From positions 1 to 20,500 of the forward strand of contig CBIFVZ010000066.1 in NCBI GenBank assembly GCA_966185765.1: DNA of 20,500 nucleotides, read 5' to 3'. This DNA is from CBIFVZ01 sp966185765 (lineage in GTDB: Bacteria; Pseudomonadota; Gammaproteobacteria; Enterobacterales; Enterobacteriaceae). Below the pieces are notes generated by a model. It ran no database searches. It worked only from the letters and a program-made list of their open reading frames with translations, and was not told the origin of the DNA. Below, in pieces: positions 14,779 to 20,500 of this stretch (position 1 is the stretch's first letter; each line of letters opens with the position of its first letter). The position numbers and the translations under genes are program-made.

Positions 14779-15102
14779 ATGCGCAATAGCTCCCAGCCTT
14801 TGCTCACCCAGGCTGACACCTTATCAGACACAAAATATACCGCTTGGTCATTACCCGGTGGCATCATTGGTTTTGTCTCGTGGCTGCTGGCGCTGGCTTT
14901 TCCCTTTCTGATATACGGCTCTAACGCCCTGTTTTTCTTTCTCTATACCTGGCCTTTTTTTCTGGCGCTGATGCCGGTGGCTGTCGTGGTTGGCGTGGCG
15001 CTGCATTCGTTGCTGGCGCGCCGTCTGTTACTGAGCTGCATCGCCACGTTATGTGGTGTTGGCATAATGTTTGGCGTACTTTTCCTGTGGCTGATGAGCT
15101 GA
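14779..15102 (+). CDS. ygbE: YgbE-like inner membrane protein (DUF3561)
   Basis: A 107-residue membrane protein of unknown function. After a polar N-terminus of about 25 residues it has three hydrophobic segments (about 27-48, 51-74, 85-106); the block GSNALFFFLYTWPFFLALMP is nearly the same as in E. coli YgbE. The position between cysC and ftsB is conserved in E. coli. An AGGA ribosome site lies seven bases before the ATG. It is separated from cysC by a hairpin and from ftsB by 166 bp, so it may be its own unit or partly read through from cysDNC. Confidence 0.93.
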   Translation: MRNSSQPLLTQADTLSDTKYTAWSLPGGIIGFVSWLLALAFPFLIYGSNALFFFLYTWPFFLALMPVAVVVGVALHSLLARRLLLSCIATLCGVGIMFGVLFLWLMS

Positions 15103-15174
15103 CATACTTCAAAGCGTAACAGTCTATGCCCAATCGTTGCGGCAGGCGCAGGACGCGCATCCAGGCGTATTCTG

Positions 15175-15183
15175 TGGTAAATT
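15175..15183 (+). promoter_or_regulatory. Candidate extended -10 promoter for ftsB-ispDF
   Basis: TG-G-TAAATT fits an extended -10 in the 166-bp gap before ftsB, 86 bases before its start. There is no clear -35. The gap shows no other gene or repeat. Confidence 0.35.
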
Positions 15184-15268
15184 CTGCCGCACTTCTTGAA
15201 TATTGCAGAGCCTGATAGAGTCCGATGATGAGTGATGGAATAATGGCGCCGTTTAATCCGGGGGCAAA

Positions 15269-15580
15269 ATGGGTAAACTAACGCTGCTATTACTGGCTTT
15301 ATTGGCCTGGCTACAGTATTCACTGTGGTTTGGTAAAAATGGCGTCCATGATTACACGCGCGTGCGCGAAGATGTTCAGGCGCAGCAAGAAACCAATGCC
15401 AAACTCAAATCGCGTAACGATCAACTCTTTGCCGAAATTGACGACCTGAATGGGGGGATTGAGGCGATTGAAGAGCGTGCACGCAACGAACTGAGTATGA
15501 CCAAACCCGGGGAAACGTTTTATCGCCTGGTGCCGGATTCCTCAAAGCGGAACTGGCGGTCAGGACAAAATAACCAATAA
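15269..15580 (+). CDS. ftsB: Cell division protein FtsB
   Basis: Small bitopic inner-membrane protein which with FtsL and FtsQ forms the FtsQLB complex that activates septal peptidoglycan synthesis. The protein has 103 residues, as in E. coli. A very short cytoplasmic MGK leads into a transmembrane helix (about 4-21), then a periplasmic coiled coil (about 29-71, with repeated LKSRNDQLFAEIDDL heptads) and the conserved EERARNELSMTKPGETFYR segment. The C-terminal tail is variable. GGGGCAAA precedes the ATG. It lies 20 bases upstream of ispD and probably shares its transcript. Confidence 0.97.
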   Translation: MGKLTLLLLALLAWLQYSLWFGKNGVHDYTRVREDVQAQQETNAKLKSRNDQLFAEIDDLNGGIEAIEERARNELSMTKPGETFYRLVPDSSKRNWRSGQNNQ

Positions 15581-15600
15581 CCAGACTCAGGTCCTCACAG

Positions 15601-16311
15601 ATGTCAGAAATCGCCAGGGATGTCATCGCTGTGGTGCCAGCCGCCGGGATTGGCAGCCGCATGCAGGCACAGTGCCCTAAACAATATCTCACCATTGGTG
15701 ATAAAACGATTCTTGAGCATGCCGTCATGGCGCTGCTGCGTCATCCGCGTGTAAAAAAGGTGATTGTCGCTATAAGCCCCGATGACTGCTGGTTTGATAC
15801 GCTGGCGTTGGCAGCACTCCCGCAGGTGCAAAAAGTCACGGGCGGCGTACAGCGCGCCGATTCGGTCCTGGCAGGCCTTAACGCTGCAGATAATGCCGAC
15901 TGGGTGTTAGTGCACGATGCCGCCAGACCATGCCTGCACCCTGACTGCCTTACTCGCCTGCTGGCGGTGGCTGAACGCAGCCGCGTCGGCGGGATCCTGG
16001 CAAGCCCTGTGCGTGACACCATGAAGCGCGGTGAACCTGCCGCCTCACGTATTGCCCACACCGTCGCGCGCGATGATTTATGGCATGCGCTCACGCCCCA
16101 ATTTTTCCCGCTCGAGCTGCTGCGCGACTGCCTTATTCGCGCGCTGGATGACGGGGCAACCATCACCGATGAAGCCTCCGCGCTGGAATACTGCGGTTTT
16201 CACCCTGAGCTGGTGAGCGGGCGTGCGGACAACATCAAAGTCACGCGCCCGGAAGACCTGGCTCTTGCGGCCTTTTACCTTACCCGGTTACAACAAACGG
16301 AGAATAACTGA
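15601..16311 (+). CDS. ispD: 2-C-methyl-D-erythritol 4-phosphate cytidylyltransferase
   Basis: Third step of the MEP isoprenoid pathway: MEP plus CTP gives CDP-methylerythritol. It has 236 residues, as in E. coli. The CTP-binding loop is PAAGIGSRM with Arg20 and Lys27 (CPKQYL) at the E. coli positions. VHDAARPC and DTMKR, TDEASALEYCG and DNIKVTRPEDLA are also present. The upstream ribosome site is weak (CTCACAG), so translation may depend on ftsB. The stop overlaps the ispF start by one base (TGATG). Confidence 0.97.
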   Translation: MSEIARDVIAVVPAAGIGSRMQAQCPKQYLTIGDKTILEHAVMALLRHPRVKKVIVAISPDDCWFDTLALAALPQVQKVTGGVQRADSVLAGLNAADNADWVLVHDAARPCLHPDCLTRLLAVAERSRVGGILASPVRDTMKRGEPAASRIAHTVARDDLWHALTPQFFPLELLRDCLIRALDDGATITDEASALEYCGFHPELVSGRADNIKVTRPEDLALAAFYLTRLQQTENN

Positions 16312-16790
16312 TGCGTATCGGACATGGTTTCGACGTTCATGCTTTTGGCGGCGAAGGCCCGATTGTTATCGGTGGCGTACGTGTGCCTTTTGAAAAAGGG
16401 CTACTGGCCCATTCTGACGGTGATGTTGCATTGCATGCGCTGACCGACGCCTTATTGGGGGCTGCGGCACTGGGAGACATTGGTAAACTGTTCCCGGACA
16501 CCGACCCGGCGTTTAAAGGCGCTGACAGCCGCGCCCTGTTGCGTGAGGCATGGCGCCGTATACAGGAAAAAGGCTATCGACTGGGTAATGTAGACGTCAC
16601 GATTATCGCTCAGGCGCCGAAAATGGCGCCGCACATTCCACAGATGCGTGTATTTATTGCCGAAGATCTTGGCTGCCACATGGATGATGTGAACGTGAAA
16701 GCGACGACGACCGAGAAGCTCGGTTTTACCGGTCGCGGCGAAGGGATAGCCGCAGAGGCTGTGGCACTGCTGTTTAAGGCTGACGCATGA
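16311..16790 (+). CDS. ispF: 2-C-methyl-D-erythritol 2,4-cyclodiphosphate synthase
   Basis: Fifth step of the MEP pathway, forming the cyclic diphosphate from CDP-methylerythritol 2-phosphate. The protein is 159 residues. Zinc ligands Asp8, His10 and His42 are present (GFDVH and ALHAL), as are the AHSDGD motif, the LFPDTD loop and the ATTTEKLGFTGRGEG signature. IspE, the intermediate step, is not encoded in the window, as expected for enterobacteria. It overlaps ispD by one base and truD by four (ATGA). Confidence 0.98.
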   Translation: MRIGHGFDVHAFGGEGPIVIGGVRVPFEKGLLAHSDGDVALHALTDALLGAAALGDIGKLFPDTDPAFKGADSRALLREAWRRIQEKGYRLGNVDVTIIAQAPKMAPHIPQMRVFIAEDLGCHMDDVNVKATTTEKLGFTGRGEGIAAEAVALLFKADA

Positions 16791-17833
16791 TGGACTGGCA
16801 AGCGCTGACCTGGCTGCACGGTAAGCCTCAGGCAACTGGCGTATTGAAGGCCAATCCGGAAGATTTTGTGGTTACCGAAGATTTGGGCTTTGGCCCGGAT
16901 GGCGACGGTGAACATCTGCTGGTGCGCATCCTGAAAAAAGGCTGCAATACCCGTTTTGTAGCGGATGCACTGGCGAAGTTTTTAAAAGTGCACGCCCGTG
17001 AAGTCAGCTTTGCCGGGCAGAAAGATAAGCATGCCGTAGCAGAACAATGGTTTTGTGTACGCCTGCCCGGCAAAGAGATGCCGGATTTAAGCCGCTTTGA
17101 GCTTGAAGGTTGCCAGGTACTGGAATATGCGCGCCATCGCCGCAAACTGCGCCTCGGTGCACTGCGTGGTAACCACTTTACGCTGGTGCTGCGCGAGGTA
17201 ACAAACCGGGAAGATATCGACGCGCGTCTTGGTACTATTTTGCGCCAGGGGGTGCCAAATTATTTTGGTCTCCAGCGCTTTGGTATTGGTGGCAGTAACC
17301 TGAGCCAGGCGCGTGCCTGGGCGCAGAGCGACCGACCAGTGCGTGAGCGTTCAAAGCGTAGCTTTTGGCTTTCTGCTGCGCGCAGTGCCTTATTTAATCA
17401 CATTGTCAGCGAGCGTCTTAAAAAACCGGACTTTAATCAGGTTGTTGACGGCGATGCGCTACAATTAGCTGGCCGGGGAAGCTGGTTTGTGGCTGACAGT
17501 CATGAACTGCCCACGTTGCAACAGCGCGTGGACAGCAATGAGCTGATGATTACCGCAGCGCTGCCAGGCAGCGGCGAGTGGGGAACTCAACGTCAGGCGC
17601 TGGCGTTTGAACAACAGACGCTCGCGGATGAGCCTGATTTACAGGCACTGCTGGTGCGTGAACGAGTCGAGGCAGCACGGCGTGCCATGCTGCTTTACCC
17701 TCAGTCGCTCACGTGGAACTGGTGGGACGATGTCACGCTGGAACTCGACTTCTGGCTGCCGGCGGGCAGCTTTGCTACCAGCGTGGTCCGGGAATTAATC
17801 AATACAGGTGACTATGCGAATATTGCTGAGTAA
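16787..17833 (+). CDS. truD: tRNA pseudouridine(13) synthase
   Basis: Isomerises uridine 13 of tRNA(Glu) to pseudouridine. The protein has 348 residues (E. coli 349). The catalytic Asp80 is in FAGQKDKHA, and the family blocks GVPNYFGLQRFGIGGSN, KRSFWLSAARSALFN, GDALQLAGRGS and LPAGSFATSVVREL are intact. Two adjacent ATG codons (16787 and 16790) are possible starts; the first gives an N-terminus aligned in length to E. coli. It overlaps ispF by 4 bases and surE by 20 bases, so the cluster is probably translated in a coupled way. Confidence 0.97.
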   Translation: MMDWQALTWLHGKPQATGVLKANPEDFVVTEDLGFGPDGDGEHLLVRILKKGCNTRFVADALAKFLKVHAREVSFAGQKDKHAVAEQWFCVRLPGKEMPDLSRFELEGCQVLEYARHRRKLRLGALRGNHFTLVLREVTNREDIDARLGTILRQGVPNYFGLQRFGIGGSNLSQARAWAQSDRPVRERSKRSFWLSAARSALFNHIVSERLKKPDFNQVVDGDALQLAGRGSWFVADSHELPTLQQRVDSNELMITAALPGSGEWGTQRQALAFEQQTLADEPDLQALLVRERVEAARRAMLLYPQSLTWNWWDDVTLELDFWLPAGSFATSVVRELINTGDYANIAE

Positions 17834-18575
17834 CGACGATGGAGTTCATGCGCCGGGGATTCAGACGTTAGCCAACGCGCTACGTGATTTCGCTGAAGTG
17901 CAGGTAGTGGCTCCCGATCGTAACCGCAGTGGTGCGTCAAATTCGCTGACGCTGGAGTCATCGCTGCGTACGTTTGACTATCCTAACGGCGATATTGCTG
18001 TGCAGATGGGTACGCCGACCGACTGCGTGTATCTGGGGGTCAATGCGCTGATGCGTCCACGCCCGGACGTGGTGGTGTCTGGCATCAATGCGGGGGCAAA
18101 TCTTGGCGATGATGTGATTTATTCCGGCACCGTCGCGGCAGCAATGGAAGGGCGTCATTTGGGTTATCCAGCACTGGCGGTATCGCTTGACGGGCATGAG
18201 CATTACGAAACGGCGGCGGCCGTGACCTGTGCTGTGCTGCGTGCGCTCAGTCGAGAGCCGCTTCGTACCGGGCGTATTTTAAATATCAACGTGCCGGATT
18301 TACCGCTTAGTGAAATCAAGGGCTGGCGTGTTACTCGCTGCGGGAGCCGCCATCCAGCCGATCAGGTTATTGCGCAAAAAGATCCGCGTGGCAATACCAT
18401 TTACTGGATTGGCCCACCGGGCGAAAAGTATGATGTTGGCCCGGATACAGACTTTGCTGCTGTTGAGCAGGGGTATGTCTCGATTACACCGTTACAGGTG
18501 GATTTGACCGCTTACAGCGCACAGGATGTGGTTAGTACCTGGCTTGAAAAGGCCGGAATGGAGTTTCAATGGTAA
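17814..18575 (+). CDS. surE: 5'/3'-nucleotidase SurE
   Basis: Metal-dependent nucleotidase and exopolyphosphatase of the stationary-phase survival cluster. It has 253 residues from ATG 17814, the E. coli length. Metal ligands Asp8-Asp9 (LSNDDG), Ser39 (NRSGAS) and Asn92 (SGINAG) are in place. A GTG at 17808 is also in frame and would add two residues; ATG 17814 is preferred because AGG (17806-17808) is then well spaced and the N-terminus MRILLSNDDG is that of the family. It starts inside the 3' end of truD and overlaps pcm by 7 bases. Confidence 0.97.
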   Translation: MRILLSNDDGVHAPGIQTLANALRDFAEVQVVAPDRNRSGASNSLTLESSLRTFDYPNGDIAVQMGTPTDCVYLGVNALMRPRPDVVVSGINAGANLGDDVIYSGTVAAAMEGRHLGYPALAVSLDGHEHYETAAAVTCAVLRALSREPLRTGRILNINVPDLPLSEIKGWRVTRCGSRHPADQVIAQKDPRGNTIYWIGPPGEKYDVGPDTDFAAVEQGYVSITPLQVDLTAYSAQDVVSTWLEKAGMEFQW

Positions 18576-19195
18576 GCAGGCGCGTACAAACGCTGCTCGA
18601 TAAACTCAAAGAGCAGGGTATTCGTGATGAGCGAGTGCTGGACGCGCTGGCTCGGGTGCCGCGTGAAAAGTTTGTCGATGAGGCGTTTGAACACAAGGCC
18701 TGGGAGAACGTGGCGCTGCCGATAGGCTGCGGCCAGACTATCTCCCAGCCCTACATGGTCGCGCGGATGACCGAATTACTGGAGCTTAACCACGAATCGC
18801 GGGTGCTGGAAATTGGCACTGGCTCTGGTTATCAGACGGCAATACTGGCGCATCTTGTTCGCCACGTGTGCTCCGTTGAGCGCATTAAAGGACTACAGTG
18901 GCAGGCGCGTCGGCGCCTTAAACAGCTCGATTTACACAATGTTTCAACTCGTCACGGCGATGGCTGGCAGGGCTGGCAGGCACGCGCCCCGTTTGACGCT
19001 ATTATCGTGACGGCAGCACCGCCGGAAATCCCGGCTGCATTATTGGCGCAGCTTGATGAGGGCGGCATTCTTATTTTGCCTGTGGGTGATGAGCATCAGT
19101 TTCTTAAGCGGGTGCGTCGTCGCGGTGGCGAATATATCATCGACACTGTCGAAGCTGTGCGCTTTGTACCCCTTGTTCGCGGGGAACTGGCCTGA
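18569..19195 (+). CDS. pcm: Protein-L-isoaspartate O-methyltransferase
   Basis: Methylates isoaspartyl residues in aged proteins with S-adenosylmethionine, starting their repair in the cytoplasm. The protein is 208 residues, as in E. coli. The ISQPYMVARM block, SAM motif LEIGTGSGYQ (about 80-89) and the DAIIVTAAPPEIP motif are conserved. The start overlaps the surE stop (ATGGTAA). It is the last gene of the overlapping cluster; a 302-bp spacer then separates it from nlpD, longer than I recall for E. coli. Confidence 0.98.
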   Translation: MVSRRVQTLLDKLKEQGIRDERVLDALARVPREKFVDEAFEHKAWENVALPIGCGQTISQPYMVARMTELLELNHESRVLEIGTGSGYQTAILAHLVRHVCSVERIKGLQWQARRRLKQLDLHNVSTRHGDGWQGWQARAPFDAIIVTAAPPEIPAALLAQLDEGGILILPVGDEHQFLKRVRRRGGEYIIDTVEAVRFVPLVRGELA

Positions 19196-19342
19196 GTCCC
19201 GGAAATATCCTGTTTTCTTCAGGACGCCAGGGCGCAATGATATTTGCGTTTATGGCGATGCCCGTGGGCAGGCCAGAGTGTTAACGTTGGCAACGATACC
19301 GATGTGCTTTGAGTGGCAGGGGCGGTAACGAGGGAATCTGTG

Positions 19343-19422
19343 GTCGGCGTGCCGACGAAGGATGCATCTGCACAAGCAGAATCAGGCGGGTATGTCCGCC
19401 GCCCTGTAAGGGGGAACCAGGG
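19343..19422 (+). promoter_or_regulatory. Run of four small stem-loops in the pcm-nlpD spacer
   Basis: The 302-bp gap 19196-19497 has no convincing gene. Within it four short inverted repeats follow one another: GTCGGC/GCCGAC (19343-19356, only 2 bases between the arms), TCTGC/GCAGA with an ACAA loop (19367-19380), GGCGG/CCGCC (19385-19400) and CCCTG/CAGGG (19402-19422). The spacer should hold the nlpD promoter(s), and through nlpD some rpoS transcription; the stem-loops could be part of the nlpD leader. No known riboswitch family is recognised. A further weak stem-loop is at 19208-19224. Confidence 0.45.
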
Positions 19423-19497
19423 ATGGACCAGGTTGCGCCGTTAGCGTGTCTGTGGCCAAAGCAAGAAGGTAAATCAGTATTCATTCCTGGGGGATCA

Positions 19498-20500
19498 ATG
19501 AGCGCGGGAAGCCCGAATTTCACATTACGCCGTTTGGCGGCCTTATCGCTGGTAAGCCTGTGGCTTGCTGGTTGTTCCAGTAATAACTCGCAGGCGCCCA
19601 TCAGCTCGGTTGGCAGCGGTGGCGCCAGTACGGGCAATGAGGGCAGTGGTGGGATGCTGGTCAGTCAACCGCCGCCCATTCAAAATCAGACGCAGCAGGT
19701 TCCGGTCGCGCAGCAGCCGCAGATTCAGTCGGTTCAACCCGTGCAATCACAGCCTGTCGCGGTGCAGTCACAGCCGGTACAAACCCAGAACGGCCGCATT
19801 GTATATAACCGTAGCTACGGCAATATCCCTAAAGGTAGCTATACCGGTGGTGATACCTACACCGTCAAGCGCGGCGATACCCTCTTCTACATTGCCTGGA
19901 TTACGGGTAATGACTTCCGTGACCTTGCACAGCGCAACAACATTTCCGAGCCATACAGCCTGAATGTTGGGCAAACATTGCAGGTTGGTAATGCCTCCGG
20001 CGGTACGATTACGGGTGGTAATGCCATTACACAGGCCGATGCGGCAGCGCAGGGAGTAAGTACTGCACAAAATTCAAACGCAGTTGTTGCGTCAAAACCG
20101 ACAATTACGTATTCTGAAGATTCAGGTGAACAGAGTGCTAATAAAATGTTGCCCAGCAACCAGAGCAGCGGAACGATCGTCGCTCCGGTAACGGCGCCAA
20201 CGGTTAGCACAACCGAAACCACTGCCAGCAGTTCGTCAACCAGTTCGCCGATTTCAACATGGCGCTGGCCAACGAGTGGCAACATTATCGAACCGTTTTC
20301 TGCTGCCGAAGGTGGCAATAAGGGGATCGATATCGCAGGATCGAAAGGCCAGGCTATCACCGCGACCGCCGATGGGCGCGTGGTTTATGCAGGCAACGCT
20401 CTGCGCGGTTACGGTAATCTGATTATCGTCAAACATAATGACGACTACCTGAGTGCCTACGCCCATAACGACACAATGCTGGTCCGGGAACAACAAGAAG
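19498..20500 (+). CDS. nlpD: Murein hydrolase activator NlpD (3' end outside window)
   Basis: Outer-membrane lipoprotein which activates the amidase AmiC during cell separation. The first 334 residues are present, without stop, where about 375-380 are expected. The signal ends in lipobox LAGC with Cys26. A Gln/Pro/Val-rich repetitive linker (about 60-105) is followed by a LysM peptidoglycan-binding domain (121-164, YTVKRGDTLFYIAW), a second low-complexity linker rich in Ser/Thr, and a LytM domain from about 255 (WRWPTSGNIIEPF). The LytM metal site is degenerate: Asn274 replaces the first His (NKGID) and the last motif is AYAHN, as in other NlpD proteins, so it is an activator and not an enzyme. 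ATG 19498 gives the MSAGSP start known from E. coli. Confidence 0.97.
   Translation, partial: MSAGSPNFTLRRLAALSLVSLWLAGCSSNNSQAPISSVGSGGASTGNEGSGGMLVSQPPPIQNQTQQVPVAQQPQIQSVQPVQSQPVAVQSQPVQTQNGRIVYNRSYGNIPKGSYTGGDTYTVKRGDTLFYIAWITGNDFRDLAQRNNISEPYSLNVGQTLQVGNASGGTITGGNAITQADAAAQGVSTAQNSNAVVASKPTITYSEDSGEQSANKMLPSNQSSGTIVAPVTAPTVSTTETTASSSSTSSPISTWRWPTSGNIIEPFSAAEGGNKGIDIAGSKGQAITATADGRVVYAGNALRGYGNLIIVKHNDDYLSAYAHNDTMLVREQQE
20087..20115 (+). promoter_or_regulatory. Probable main rpoS promoter inside nlpD
   Basis: TTGCGT (20087-20092) and TATTCT (20110-20115) are separated by exactly 17 bp. In E. coli the main rpoS promoter lies within nlpD, about 567 bases before the rpoS start. If the missing nlpD end and the nlpD-rpoS gap have E. 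coli lengths, rpoS starts near 20690 and the start site falls near 20120, six bases past this -10. The rpoS gene itself is outside the window, so this is an inference. Confidence 0.6.

Noticed and set aside
19237..19284. 15-codon open frame in the pcm-nlpD spacer
   Set aside because: It has no ribosome binding site and no recognisable peptide; chance occurrence is likely at this length.
19321..19497. Riboswitch (for example cobalamin type) before nlpD
   Set aside because: The stem-loops do not match conserved riboswitch boxes that I know, and nlpD has no metabolic link to such a ligand.

Overview
The window is a chromosomal segment of an enterobacterium (Enterobacterales, close to Escherichia/Klebsiella/Enterobacter but not E. 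coli K-12). The gene order eno ... queE ... queD-cysJIH-iap-cysDNC-ygbE-ftsB-ispD-ispF-truD-surE-pcm-nlpD is the well-known enterobacterial backbone. Nearly every backbone protein can be matched to its E. coli counterpart by length and catalytic residues. Genus and species cannot be fixed from the sequence alone. There are no rRNA or tRNA genes, insertion sequences or CRISPR repeats.

Layout. 1-343: 3' end of eno and its terminator. 439-2635: a minus-strand pair, a LemA-family lipoprotein gene followed by a gene for a secreted, membrane-anchored protein with three TPM/YgcG-type repeats. The pair occupies the site of ygcG in E. coli. 2848-5325: queE, an FAD-dependent amine oxidoreductase of the DAO/PuuB type, and a decayed 3' fragment of a YgcW-like short-chain dehydrogenase. 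5326-5688: queD on the minus strand. 6042-10300: cysJIH, sulfite reductase plus PAPS reductase. 10458-11498: iap on the minus strand. 11774-14726: cysDNC, ATP sulfurylase and APS kinase. 14779-19195: ygbE, ftsB and the tightly overlapping ispD-ispF-truD-surE-pcm cluster. 19498-20500: nlpD, cut by the window edge, with the probable main promoter of the downstream rpoS gene inside it.

How the genes work together. CysDN, CysC, CysH and CysJI carry sulfate to sulfide (sulfate, APS, PAPS, sulfite, sulfide) and are all encoded here in two blocks, each behind a long AT-rich leader as expected for CysB-activated promoters. QueD and QueE catalyse successive steps from 7,8-dihydroneopterin triphosphate towards preQ0 for queuosine. 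IspD and IspF are two steps of the MEP isoprenoid pathway. FtsB and NlpD act in septum formation. SurE, Pcm and rpoS belong to the stationary-phase and repair cluster.

The variable parts are two sites that hold accessory blocks in E. coli K-12. Between queE and queD, K-12 has the ygcN-ygcE block; here only an oxidoreductase and an SDR relic remain. Between cysH and iap, K-12 has the type I-E CRISPR-Cas locus; here there are only 157 bp. No clearly new multi-gene system is visible. The most unusual items are the triple-TPM/LemA-lipoprotein pair, the SDR relic, paired ACCGGT palindromes before cysD and a structured 302-bp spacer before nlpD.
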